Shown: positions 26,970 through 37,311 of the stretch, piece after piece
Numbering within the stretch: the stretch's first letter is position 1
How the letters are laid out: every line of letters begins with the position of its first letter
NCBI GenBank assembly: GCA_003719395.1
Contig: RHMC01000049.1
Location: 1 to 45,302, forward strand
DNA length: 45,302 bases
Source: Streptomyces altiplanensis
GTDB lineage: Bacteria > Actinomycetota > Actinomycetes > Streptomycetales > Streptomycetaceae
Direction of reading: 5' to 3'
The notes under the pieces: generated by a model
Told to the model about the DNA's origin: nothing
Database searches by the model: none
The model's input: the letters and a program-made list of their open reading frames with translations, nothing else
Position numbers and translations under genes: made by a program

Positions 26970-28585
26970 TCAGCGGAAACGCAGGGTCTTGAGCGCCTTC
27001 AGGCTGGTGCTCATGAACGCCGCGTACTTCTCGTCGTCCATGCCGAAGGACGGGGCCATCGGCATCAGCCGCTGGTGGGCGACGGTCTGGGCCTCGGTGT
27101 ACTTGAGGATGCCCTCGGAGCCGTGGCGGCGGCCGAGGCCCGATTCCTTCATGCCGCCCATCGGCGCCTGGACGCTGCCGTACGCCGGGGCGTAGCCCTC
27201 GTTGATGTTGACCGTGCCGGTGCGCAGCCGGGCGGCGATCGCGTGGCCGCGCTTGCCGTCCTTGGTCCAGACGCTCGAATTGAGGCCGTAGGGCGTGGCG
27301 TTGGCCTGCTCGACGACCTCGTCCTCGTCGGTGAAGCGGTAGACGGAGACGACCGGGCCGAAGGTCTCCTCGGCGCACACCGCCATCGGCGCCTCGACGC
27401 CTTCGAGGATGGTCGGTTCGTAGAAGAGCGGGCCGATGTCGGGGCGGGCGACGCCGCCCGCGACGAGCGTGGCGCCCTTGGCGACGGCCTCCTCGACGTG
27501 CCGCTTCACGTTCTCCAGCTGGCGCTCGCCGACGAGCGAGCCCATGTCGGCGCCGTACGCGAGGGACGTGCCGAGGCGCATCGCCTTCGTACGGGCGGCG
27601 AACCGGGCCACGAAGTCGTCGGCGACCGACTCGTGGACGTACAGCCGCTCGATGGAGACGCACAGCTGTCCGGCGGAGGAGAAGCAGGCGCGGACCGCGC
27701 CCGCCGCGGCCTTCTCGACGTCGGCGACGGCGAGGACCAGCATGGCGTTCTTGCCGCCGAGTTCGAGGGACACGCCGATGAGGCGGGCGGCGGCGCCCTG
27801 GGCGACCTCGCGGCCGGTGCGGGTGGAGCCGGTGAAGGAGACGTAGTCGGCGTGCTGGACGATCTCGGGGCCGACGACCGGGCCTTCGCCGAGGACCACC
27901 TGGAAGACCCCGGCGGGCAGACCGGCCTCGACGAGGAGGTCGCGGGCCCACAGGGCGGTCAGCGCGGTCTCGGTGTCGGGCTTCATCACGACGGCGTTGC
28001 CGGAGACGAAGGCGGGCAGCGCGTCGCCGACCGACAGTTCGAGCGGGTAGTTCCAGGGGGCGATCTGGCCGACCACTCCGCGCGGCTGGCGCAGCTCGGT
28101 GACCTTGGTCAGGGTCGGGACGGCTCCGGTGCGCCGCCTGGGCCTGAGGTAGGAAGCGGCCTTGCGCCCGTAGTGGCGGGCGGCTATCGCGACGGCCTGG
28201 ACCTCCTCGTGCGCGTGCAGACGGGCCTTGCCGGTCTCCAGCTGGATGAGGTCGAGGACCTCGGCCTGGCGCTCCAGGACGAGGTCGTGGAAGCGGAGCA
28301 GGACCGCGGCGCGCTGCCGGACGGGTAGGGCGCCCAGACGGGCTGGGCGGCGCGCGCCCGCGCGAAGGCGGTGGCGACGTCCTCGGGGGTGGACTCGGGC
28401 AGGTCGGCCAGCTTCTCCCCGGTGAAGGGGGTGTGGTTGGCGGTACGGCCGGAGCCGACCACGTCACGCGTGAGCTGTGCGACCACCTCGGGAGTGACCA
28501 CATCGGCCGCGGTGCGCGCCTCGGCGGGGGCGGCGGCGCGGGGGTTCGTACCGAGGGCGGCCGCGGGGGCCTGCGTGTCCGTCAT
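26970..28585 (-). CDS. NAD(P)-dependent succinic-semialdehyde-type aldehyde dehydrogenase, one frame break
   Basis: ALDH-superfamily enzyme of about 538 aa starting MTDTQAPAAALGTN. The cofactor-domain motif is GQIAPWNYPLELS, the general base Glu is in SLELGGKNAML and the catalytic Cys in FSSAGQLCVSIERLY. The C-terminal GGMKESGLGRRHG matches succinic-semialdehyde dehydrogenases. A single indel near 28328 splits the first 85 residues (ending ARAAQPVWA) from PVRQRAAVLLRFHDLVLE and the rest. A terminator-like palindrome separates it from the upstream kinase genes. Exact substrate uncertain. Confidence 0.88.
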
Positions 28586-28676
28586 GAGGGCGAGAGTAAG
28601 CCTCCCGGGAGCCTTTTGGTACCCACCGGTAACGCCTTTTCACCAGCCCCTCACCACCGCGCCAGCATTCACTGGC

Positions 28677-28702
28677 ACATAACCCCTGATCAGGGGTTGT
28701 GT
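28677..28702 (-). terminator. Palindromic terminator between kinase and dehydrogenase genes
   Basis: aacccctgatcaggggtt (28681-28698) is a perfect palindrome, extended by acat/gtgt flanks with one wobble pair. It lies 34 bp downstream of the kinase stop on the minus strand. Confidence 0.6.
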
Positions 28703-28735
28703 TCCTGGTTCGTGTTTCCGGCCCCTGCTTTCGAC

Positions 28736-30383
28736 TCATGTTCCCGGCTCGTGTTCCCGGCTCGCGGGCCAGCCGCGGGCGAACGAGTCGAGGGCGGTGT
28801 CGAAGTGCCGCTTCGCCTCGTCCTGCCGGCCGACCGGTGCGGAGACCCTCACGTCGTACATCAGGCTGCCCTCCTCCCAGGAGACCTCGTACGTGTGCCG
28901 GTCCTCGTCACCCGCCCCGAACCCGTCCGCCTTGAACTCCCAGAGCGCTGCGGGCCATCCGTTGTGGGTCGTCCGGGTGACCTTGCCCTCGCGGTATCCG
29001 GGGTGGGTGCGCGGACCGTTCGCGTGCGCCAGCCGCATCGCGCCGAGCGGGCCGCCCGCTGCGGGGATCTGCTGGCGTACGCCGATCCTGACGCTCTTGT
29101 CCGGCGACATGTAGGAGACCCGGTCGTCGTCGGCCGAGCGGTGGTAGCCCTCGGGGACGGCGAGCGTGAAACCCGCGGGATCGGTCACCTTGCGGTAGCC
29201 GGCCGGGGGCGTGCGGGCGGTGGCTCCGGTGCCGGAGGGGCCGGGCGGCCCCCCGCCGTCTCCGCCGCCGGACACGGTCGAGGTGACCGTACGGGTGGGC
29301 GCGGTGTCCGTACGCCCGCTGCCGCCGAGGCCGTCACCGCCGTCGTCGCCGCCGTCGAGGAACAGCGCGGCGGTCCCCGCGCCCGCCCCCGCCGTCACGA
29401 CCACGAGAGCGCCCCGACGAGCGCGCCCCGGACGCCGCCGGCCCGGGGCCGCGGCGCCGTCCCGGGGGCGAGGGCAATGTTCGGCTGCGTGGCCGAATAA
29501 GGCGCCTCGGGAGACGCACCGGTGGCGAGGAAGGCGAGCAGCAGCCGCTCCGTCTCGGCCGCGCCGAGCCTGCGCTCCGGGTCGCGCTCCAGCAGGCGCT
29601 GCACGACGGGGAGCAGCGGGCCCGCGGCCACGGGCGCCTGGATCGGGTCGTGCATGACCGCGCACAGCACCCCGCCCAGCGAGTCGCGGTGGAACGGCGA
29701 CTCGCCGCTCGCGCCATGCACAGCAGCACGCCGAGCGACCACATGTCGGACGCCGGGCCGGCGCCGACGCCCTCCATCCGCTCGGGCGCGGTGTACTCGG
29801 GAGAGCCGACGAAGGACCCGGCGTTGGTGATCGTCGTACCGCCGGAGAGCCGCGCGACCCCGAAGTCGGTGAGGACGACGCGGCCGCTGCCCGCTTCCAG
29901 CAGGACGTTGGCGGGCTTGAGGTCACGGTGCAGTACGCCGCGCTCGTGGGCCATGCGCAACGCCCTGACCAGCGCGAGGCCGATCCTCGCGGCCTCGCGG
30001 GGGTCGACGGGTCCTTCGGCCGCGATGCGGTCCGCGAGCGAATCGCCGTCGATCAGCTCCATGATGATGTACGACAGCCCGGTGCCGGGGTCCTCGACGA
30101 TGTCGTGCACGACGATCACGTGCGGGTGGACCAGCTGGGCCACGGTCCTGGCCTCCCGCAGCGCCCGCTCGCGGCGCATCTGCGCGTCGGCGGCGGTCGA
30201 GCCGGGTTCGTCGCCGCCGAAGTGGAGTTCCTTGACGGCGACCTGCCGGTCGAGCAGTTCGTCCGTCGCCTGCCAGACGGTGCCCATGCCGCCGCTGCCC
30301 AGCCGGTCACCGATGCGATAACGCCCGGCGACCAGGCGGCTTCCGCCCACGGCCTCGCCGGTCATGCGGTGTGAGTGGTCCAC
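28736..30383 (-). CDS. Membrane-anchored Ser/Thr protein kinase with extracellular domain, two frame breaks
   Basis: PknB-type kinase of about 545 aa. GTG 30383 (MDHSHRMTGEAV) is behind caggaaac. Intact motifs are LGSGGMGTVW, VAVKEL, VLHRDLKPANVLL, LTDFGVARL and SPEYTAPERM. The frame shifts near 29715 (to ESPFHRDSLGGVLCAVMHDP) and near 29400 (into the membrane helix ALVVVTAGAGAGTAALFL). After a Gly/Thr-rich linker comes an extracytoplasmic domain (AGYRKVTDPAGFTLAVPEGY ... NGWPAALWEFK). It is last of three kinase genes; equivalent kinases of the S. coelicolor cluster SCO4775-SCO4779 are linked to spore-wall synthesis. Confidence 0.88.
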
Positions 30384-30508
30384 GTTTCCTGCCCCGCGTC
30401 TACGGCTGCCAGATTACGGAGCGGAAGACGGCCATGGAACCTCGTACCTCTCACGTGTCCCAATGTGATCGGTCGCCGGGCGCGTGGCACGGCCTCCGGG
30501 AGGGTCGC

Positions 30509-33073
30509 TCAGCCCGTCACCCGGTAGGCGTTCGTGGCCTGTTCGTATATCTCGGTGATCTCGTCGCGCTGTGCCTCGGGGCCGATCACCTGGACGACGT
30601 GGTACCGGTCGCCGACGATCATCGCGAGGTTACGGACGTACACGTCGCGCCCGCTGCTGTCCTGCCAGGTGAACTGGCCCTCCGCCATGGCCCGCCCGCC
30701 CACGTCGATGCGGCGCAGCCCGTTCTGCGTGGACCAGGAGGAGTCCCTGACGGGCTGGAGCTCCCGCTCCTTCCTGAGCTGGTAGTCCATCGGGTCGCTG
30801 CCCTGCTCCTCGACGGAGTCCGGCCGGGGACGATCAGCAGCTCGAATTCGCCGCCGCGGTAACGGACCTGCCCGGCGTCGTTGATCGGCCGCCGCTCCCA
30901 GTCCTTGTCGACGGCTGTCTGGAAACCTTCGGGATCCTTGCGGATCCCGTACCCCTCGGCGACGTCGGCGGCCGGGGCGGAGGTCTGCGGCTGCTGGGCA
31001 CCGGACGTCTTCGGGGTTTTCCGAGGAGCCTCCTCCGGTGCCTCCTTCTCGGGCGGCGCGGGCGCGGTGGTGCCGGAGGAGCCGGGAGCGGCGGTGCTCC
31101 TGCTGTCCCCCGCGTTCTCGGGGGTGCCCTGGCTCCGGTCCTGTTCACCGGCTTTCGGCATGAAGACCATGGCGTAGACGAGCGCGGCGGCCAGGCCGAG
31201 GAGGATCAGGAGCAGGAGCGTACGCCCGAGCGAACGGGGGCCGCCGCGCTGCTTCTTCTGGATCCGCGGCTCCTTGATCCGCGGCTCCCGGGGAGGTCGC
31301 GGCTCTCTCGGCTCCCCCTTGCCCCCGGCCCTGGTCTTCTTGTGCCGGTGGCGTCCGTGCGCGTCGGCCGCCCCGGCGCGGCGCCTGCGTACGAGCTCAC
31401 CGCGGCGGCGGCACGATCGGAAGCCGCGTGGCGTCGACGGACGGCAGCGGCACGACGTTCGCACCGGCATCCGGCTCGGGTGCGGACCGTACGAGCGAGC
31501 GGAGCCAGCCGCGTACCTCCTCGAAGTCGGGCCGCTCGGTGGGGTCCTGACGCAGCAGCGATTCGACGACGGGCCGCAGGGGGCCGCACTCCTCGGCGAA
31601 GGCGGGCGGCTCGGCGCAGACGAGCTGGACCAGCTCTATGGCGCTCTCCTCCGGGTACGGGGCATGGCCCTGCACGGTACGGAAGAGGAGCGCGCCCAGG
31701 GCCCAGAGGTCGGTCGAGGGGCCGATGGGCGGGGCGAGCTGCCAGTTCTCGTGGACGGAACCGGCCTGTTCGGGGGCCCAGCGCTCGGTGACGGCGCCGA
31801 CGACGGCGATCCGCGCCTGCCGGGCGCGCTCGGCGGCGAGCGGGGTGGCGGCCCGCGGTACGCGGGGGCCTGCCCGCCCGCCACGAACTCGTCCCAGCTG
31901 CTGGCTCCTTCCTGGGCCCGGCCGCTCTGCGCATGCCCCTGTGCCTGGCCCTGGCCTTGGCCCTGCGCATGACCCTGTGTCTGGCCGCGTCGCAGGCCGA
32001 CGGCACGCATGGCGTCACCTGTTCCGGCACCGGGGGGTCGCGCCGTGCCGGTCACCGCCCGGCTCCGGGTGCCCGGCGGGCGCGGGTCCGGACATGGGGT
32101 CGAGGCCGGGGTCGACGTACGGGCTGATCGCCCGCGAGCCCGCGGCCGGGCTCGGGCATCGCGCGCTGCGCCGGGAGCGGGCGCGCCCCGCCGCCCGGGT
32201 GCTGCTCCTCGGTGACCCGGGCCGCCGCACGGGCTCCCGCGCGGTACGCCGCTATCGCCCCGGCGCGGGCGGCGCGGACCTCGGCGGCGGCGTTCCCCCC
32301 TCCGGCCGCAGCGGCGGTGCGCGCATGGGGGGCATGGGCAGAGCCAGGCGCGGCGCCGAACCGGGACCGTACGGCGTGACCTCCGCCCCACCGCCGCCTC
32401 CGGCCGCCCCGTGCCCCGAAGGACCGGCGTCGCCCCAACCGCCGTCGCTCTCCTCCGCGTCCACCGCCGGCTCCGCCGGCACCGGCACGGGGGCGTACCC
32501 GCAGAGCGCCTCCTCCGCCGCGCCGGCCGCGAGCCCGGTCAGGACGATGCGGCCGTCGTCGCAGACGAGCACCGTACGGACGGTGATGTTCCGGTGGGTC
32601 CAGCCGTGCGCGTGCAGCACCCGCAGCGCGGTCAGCACGTCGGAGGCGATCTCCGCGGCCCGGTAGGGATTCAGGGGCTTCTCGGCGAGCAGAGCCGCCA
32701 GCGGCCGCGCCGCCACCAGTTCGCTCACGATCCAGAGCGAGCCGCCCTCGGCGAAGACGTCGAAGACCTGGTCGAGTCTGGGGTGGTCGGGGATCTGCGC
32801 GGCGGCCTGCGCCGCCTCGACGGCCCGCCGCACGGCGGGGTCGGCCGGCCGCCGCGTCGCGCGCCCGGCGGCATGCTGCTGCGCCGCCCCGCCACTGCCC
32901 TCGCCGTCCAGGAACTCCGCGTCCACGACCTCGGGCAACGGCACCTGGCGAACCAGGACTTCCTGACCGCTGTAGGTGTCGAAGGCCCTGGTCTCGACCA
33001 GTTCGTACGCGTCGGAAGGCGGCAACGGAAGGCGGTAGCGGTCGGCAAGTACCCGTCCCGCGTAGTCGTCCAC
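30509..33073 (-). CDS. Pseudokinase-type membrane protein of the Ser/Thr kinase cluster, about six frame breaks
   Basis: About 850 aa. The first 270 codons (from ATG 33073, MDDYAGRVLADRYRLPLP) are in one clean frame and show a kinase fold without catalysis: no glycine-rich loop, VLVRQV instead of the VAIK lysine, HRNIT instead of HRDLK and TGL instead of DFG. The continuation switches frame near 32285, 32150, 32050, 31850, 31425 and 30825. The pieces are AGAIAAYRAGARAAARV, then SSWDEFVAGGQAPAYRG, then APPIGPSTDLWALGALLFRT with QGHAPYPEESAIELVQ, then a basic RRRGELVRRRRAG, a membrane helix (LLLLILLGLAAALVYAMVF), and an extracellular domain ending TNAYRVTG. The number of breaks makes the mid-section uncertain. 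Confidence 0.75.
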
Positions 33074-33189
33074 GACGCCTCCCCAGAGCGCGCTGTTCCC
33101 CCGGCCAGTCTGACCGCATCAAGTCGTCAATTCCGGTCGCGTACGGTCAGTCCACGAGCTCTCACGATACGTGGCTGGGACCGGCCGCG

Positions 33190-33214
33190 CGGCCGGGTCC
33201 GGGCAACCCGGCCG
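33190..33214 (-). terminator. Hairpin terminator after the first kinase gene
   Basis: Perfect 9-bp stem cggccgggt (33190-33198) with acccggccg (33206-33214), 7-base loop, 10 bp beyond the kinase stop. Confidence 0.6.
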
Positions 33215-33223
33215 TCCAGTCCG

Positions 33224-35137
33224 TCAGTCCTTCGGTGCGAACGTGTCGAACGCGGTCTCGCGCAGCGTCCGACACTCGTCGCCGTTCCACTCGCTCGCCT
33301 TGCAGGTCACCATGATGGAGTAACCGCGCCTCGCGTCCACCTTGAAGCCCCGGTTGAGCACATGCGTCCGCATCCCCCGGCTGTCGCGCTCGAACTCCCA
33401 GTCGGCGGCGGTCGGGTAACCGTTGTAGTCGACGCGTCGTATCGCGATGTGCTTGTAGTTGTTGCTGGCCGCCTTGGTGCCGACCACGGCCGCGGCCCAG
33501 GCAGCCCGCGCGTCGCCCCCCGGACTGCCGGTGAAGTCGACCTGGACGCTCGGGTATCCGCCGTCCTTGTTGTACTCACCACCGGAGTTCTGGCCCGCTA
33601 TGCGGTTGCGTTCGAACCCCTCGGGCATCGCCATGGTGAAGTGGAACCGGTCGTCGCTGACCTTCACGTACCCGTCGGGCAGCCCGCCGTCCTTCGACGG
33701 ACCGTCCGTCCCGGACTTGCCCGGATCCTGGCTGTCGTCGCCCTTGCCCTCGTCCTTGCCGGAGTCCTCGGACCGGCTCTGGCCGTCGCTCGGGGTCTGC
33801 CCCTGCTCCTTGCCCTTCCCGCCGTCCGTTCCCGTGCCCGTGCTTTCGCCGTCCTTGGCGTCGTCGCCGGCCGTGGCACCGCTCGAAGCGGACGTCCCGT
33901 CCTTGGACTTGCCCTGCGTGCTGTCGTCGGGGCCACTGCTCAGTGCGACGGCGAGCACGGTACCGATCACGGCGAGCGCCGCGACCACCGCCACGAGGAC
34001 CAGCGTGCGCCGCGGTACGACATCGGTCAGCGAGGCCCGCTCCGGCGGCCTCGGACCCGGCGCGGACGGCGACTGCTGCGCCTCCCCGGTCCGGGCCTGC
34101 GCGGCCTGCTTCTGCTTGGCGGACTGGGCCGCCGCCGCGTTGCGCACGGACTTCAGCGCGCCCCGCACCCGCTCGCCGGCGTCCGTCGCCTCGTCGTTCC
34201 TGGGCGGCCGCACCGCGCTGAGCACGTCCTCGGGCACGGGCGGCAGAGCCACCACCCGCGTCGCCTCCGGCGACGGCTCGGGCTCGGCCGGCTTGTCGGG
34301 CAGGCTGAGCACATCGTTGAGGAGCGCCCGCGCGCCCGCCTCGTCGAGCCGCTGGCCGGGGTCCTTGGCCAGCAGGCCGTAGATCACCTCTTCCAGCGGT
34401 CCCGCGTTCTTGGGCGGGTCGAGCGGCTCGGTCATCACGGCCGTGAGGGTCGCGATCGCGGACCCCTTGTCGTACGGCGGGGTGCCCTCCACCGACGCGT
34501 ACAGCAGGCCGCCCAGCGACCACAGGTCGGCGGCCGGGCCCGGCTTGTGACCACGGGCCCGCTCCGGCGAGATGTACGAAGGGGCGCCCACCAGCATGCC
34601 GGTCGAGGTGATCGACGGGTCGCCCTCGACCTGGGCGATACCGAAGTCGGTCAGCACGACCCGGCCGTCCTCGGAGATCAGCACGTTGGACGGCTTCACA
34701 TCGCGGTGCAGGATGCCCTCGCGGTGCGCGGCGCGCAGGACGTCGAGAATGGCGAGGCCCACCTCGGCGGCGCGACGCGGCGTCAGCACCCCGTCCTCGC
34801 GCACGGCTTCGGCGAGCGACTTGCCCTCGATCAGCTCCATGACGATCCACGGCCGGTCGTCCTCGTCGACCACGTCGTAGACGGTCACGGCGCCGTTGTT
34901 GCGGATCCGGGCGATCGCCTTCGCCTCACGCAGCGTGCGCGTGATGAGCCGGCGCTTCTCCTCGTCGTCGATGCTCGTGGGGAAGCGCAGTTCCTTCACG
35001 GCGACGGTGCGGCCCAGCGTCTCGTCGACGGCGCGCCAGACCGTGCCCATGCCGCCCCGGCCGAGCACCTCTCCGAGCCGGTACCGCCCGGCGAGAAGAC
35101 GCCCCTTGGTGTCCTTGGACTGCTCCGCCTCCGACAT
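33224..35137 (-). CDS. Membrane-anchored Ser/Thr protein kinase, intact
   Basis: A 637-aa PknB-type kinase starting MSEAEQSKDTKGRLLAGRYR at ATG 35137 (ribosome site agagggga). The kinase domain (about 15-280) has LGRGGMGTVW, TVAVKELRF, ILHRDVKPSNVLI, LTDFGIAQVEG and the P+1-loop SYISPERARG. A Pro/Ala/Gln-rich juxtamembrane region precedes one helix (RRTLVLVAVVAALAVIGTVL). Outside follow a Ser/Asp/Gly/Lys-rich linker of about 110 residues and a domain of about 150 residues (DGYVKVSDDRFHFTMAMPEG ... NGYPTAADWEFE). It has no PASTA repeats. It is the only one of the three kinase-type genes without a frame break. Confidence 0.95.
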   Translation of the reverse strand: MSEAEQSKDTKGRLLAGRYRLGEVLGRGGMGTVWRAVDETLGRTVAVKELRFPTSIDDEEKRRLITRTLREAKAIARIRNNGAVTVYDVVDEDDRPWIVMELIEGKSLAEAVREDGVLTPRRAAEVGLAILDVLRAAHREGILHRDVKPSNVLISEDGRVVLTDFGIAQVEGDPSITSTGMLVGAPSYISPERARGHKPGPAADLWSLGGLLYASVEGTPPYDKGSAIATLTAVMTEPLDPPKNAGPLEEVIYGLLAKDPGQRLDEAGARALLNDVLSLPDKPAEPEPSPEATRVVALPPVPEDVLSAVRPPRNDEATDAGERVRGALKSVRNAAAAQSAKQKQAAQARTGEAQQSPSAPGPRPPERASLTDVVPRRTLVLVAVVAALAVIGTVLAVALSSGPDDSTQGKSKDGTSASSGATAGDDAKDGESTGTGTDGGKGKEQGQTPSDGQSRSEDSGKDEGKGDDSQDPGKSGTDGPSKDGGLPDGYVKVSDDRFHFTMAMPEGFERNRIAGQNSGGEYNKDGGYPSVQVDFTGSPGGDARAAWAAAVVGTKAASNNYKHIAIRRVDYNGYPTAADWEFERDSRGMRTHVLNRGFKVDARRGYSIMVTCKASEWNGDECRTLRETAFDTFAPKD

Positions 35138-35371
35138 GCGTCCCCTCTGCGATCCCTGATCTTCGCCCGCGATGGCTGCGTTCCAGGGTGATGCAGTAAC
35201 CCGCCCTGGCAGAGCAATCATTGTCCCTCACTGCGCGACCGATCGTGGTCCCGGGTCGTCGGCCTCTCTCCGCAGCACCGACAAAAGGGACCACTCCCAG
35301 TTCACAGCAGTGTCAGGGCAGCTGCACCGAATCTCCCCGCACCGGAGTCGGGTTCCCCGCCCGTGGCCGGA

Positions 35372-37080
35372 TCACTGCAACGGCACGATGTCCGGCGCTC
35401 CCAGCCGCGCCGCGTCCGCCGTCAGGTCGTCCGGCTGGCGCTGCGACTCCCGCTCCGCCTCGACCCGCTTCTCGTAGTGCGCGACCTCCTTCTCGATCTG
35501 CTCCTTGTCCCACCCGAGCACCGGCGCCATCAGCTCCGCGCACTCGCGCGCGCTGCGCGTCCCCCGGTCGAAGGTCTCGATGGAGATGCGCGTGCGCCGG
35601 GTCAGTACGTCGTCGAGGTGCGCGCGCCCTCGTGCGAGGCGGCGTAGACCACCTCCGCCCGCAGGTAGTCGTCCGCCGCGCTCAGCGGTTCGGCCAGCGA
35701 CGGGTCGCGGTCGATCAGGTCCAGCAGCTCCTCGGTGAGCGAGCCGTACCGGTTCAACAGGTGCTCCACGCGCACCACATGGAGTCCCGTGCGCGCCGCG
35801 ATCCGCGCCCGCGCGTTCCACAGCGCCCGGTACCCTTCGGCCCCGACGAGCGGCACGTCCTCCGTCACGCACGCGGCGACCCGCTGGTCGAGGGCGTGCA
35901 CCGCCTCGTCCACGGCGTCCTTCGCCATCACGCGGTACGTCGTGTACTTGCCGCCCGCGACCACGACGAGCCCCGGCACCGGATGCGCCACCGTGTGCTC
36001 GCGCGAGAGCTTGCTGGTGGCGTCCGACTCCCCGGCCAGCAGCGGCCGCAGGCCGGCGTACACGCCCTGGACGTCGTCACGGGTCAGCGGCACCGCCAGC
36101 ACCGCGTTCACATGCTCCAGCAGGTAGTCGATGTCCGCGCTGGACGCCGCCGGATGCGCCTTGTCCAGGCTCCAGTCCGTGTCGGTCGTCCCCACGATCC
36201 AGTGGCGCCCCCACGGAATGACGAACAGCACCGACTTCTCGGTCCGCAGGATCAGTCCGGTCGACGAGTGGATCCGGTCCTTCGGCACCACCAGGTGGAT
36301 GCCCTTGGACGCCCGTACGTGGAACTGCCCGCGCTCACCGATCAGCGCCTGGGTGTCGTCCGTCCACACGCCGGTCGCGTTGACGACCTGCCTGGCCCGG
36401 ACCTCGTACTCCCCGCCGCCCTCGACATCCTGCACCCGCGCCCCGACGACCCGTTCGCCCTCCCGCAGGAAGCCGGTCACCCGGGCCCGGTTGGCGACCT
36501 GTGCGCCGTACTGCGACGCCGTGCGCACCAGCGTCGTCACGTAACGCGCGTCGTCCATCTGGGCGTCGTAGTACTGCAACGCGCCGACCAGTGCGTCCTT
36601 CTTCAGCGCGGGCGCGACCCGCAGCGCGCGCCCGCGCGTCAGGTGACGGTGCATCGGCAGTCCGCGCCCGTGCCCGGACGACACCGACATCGCGTCGTAC
36701 AGCGCCACGCCCGACCCGGCGTACCACCGCTCCCACCCCTTGTGCTGGAGCGGGTAGAGGAACGGCACCGGCTTCACCAGATGCGGCGCCAGCCGTTCGA
36801 GGAGCAGCCCGCGCTCCTTCAGCGCCTCCCGTACGAGGGCGAAGTCGAGCATCTCCAGATAGCGCAGCCCGCCGTGGATCAGCTTGCTCGACCGGCTCGA
36901 CGTGCCCGAGGCCCAGTCCCGCGCCTCGACCAGGCCGGTCGCCAGCCCGCGCGTGACGGCGTCGAGGGCCGTTCCCGCACCGACCACACCGGCGCCCACG
37001 ACCAGCACGTCCAGTTCACGCTCGGCCATCGCCGCGAGCGCCTCGGCGCGCTCGGCGGGCCCCAGTGTCGCTGTCCTCAC
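35372..37080 (-). CDS. glpD: Glycerol-3-phosphate dehydrogenase, FAD-dependent; one frame break
   Basis: Oxidises sn-glycerol-3-phosphate to dihydroxyacetone phosphate at the membrane. GTG 37080 (VRTATLGPAERAEALAA) follows gggaggc. The FAD motif is DVLVVGAGVVGAGTALD; further family blocks are SRSSKLIHGGLRYLE, KGIHLVVPKDRI, RHWIVGTTDTDW and VVVAGGKYTTYRVMAKDA. One base is missing near 35620: the frame would stop at GARTSTTY, whereas the conserved C-terminus (HLDDVLTRRTRISIETFDRG ... LGAPDIVPLQ) continues one frame over. The corrected length of about 569 aa equals the family norm. Divergent from the nucleotide-sugar dehydrogenase gene. Confidence 0.92.
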
Positions 37081-37165
37081 CGCTGCCTCCCGTAGTCGTC
37101 GGGTGGTCGGGATCACATTCCCGCCCCCTCGATTCTGTCCGCAGGGCCCGCATTCAGCCACCGCC

Positions 37166-37260
37166 TGTGGACAACACTCCCGCGCCCCGGGCGCACACAA
37201 TGCCGCATAACGGTCATATTTACGCCTAGTCTGACATTGCGCTCGCCCGAACTGTCCACA
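37166..37260. other. Two DnaA-box-like sites in inverted orientation
   Basis: tgtggacaa (37166-37174) is the exact reverse complement of the Streptomyces DnaA box TTGTCCACA, and ctgtccaca (37252-37260) matches it at 8 of 9. They flank the presumed divergent promoter region of glpD and the nucleotide-sugar dehydrogenase gene. Confidence 0.45.
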
Positions 37261-37311
37261 GGGTTTGCGCGTTGCCTCCCCTCCGGCTATTGGGAAGGAC
37301 GGCCCACCGCC

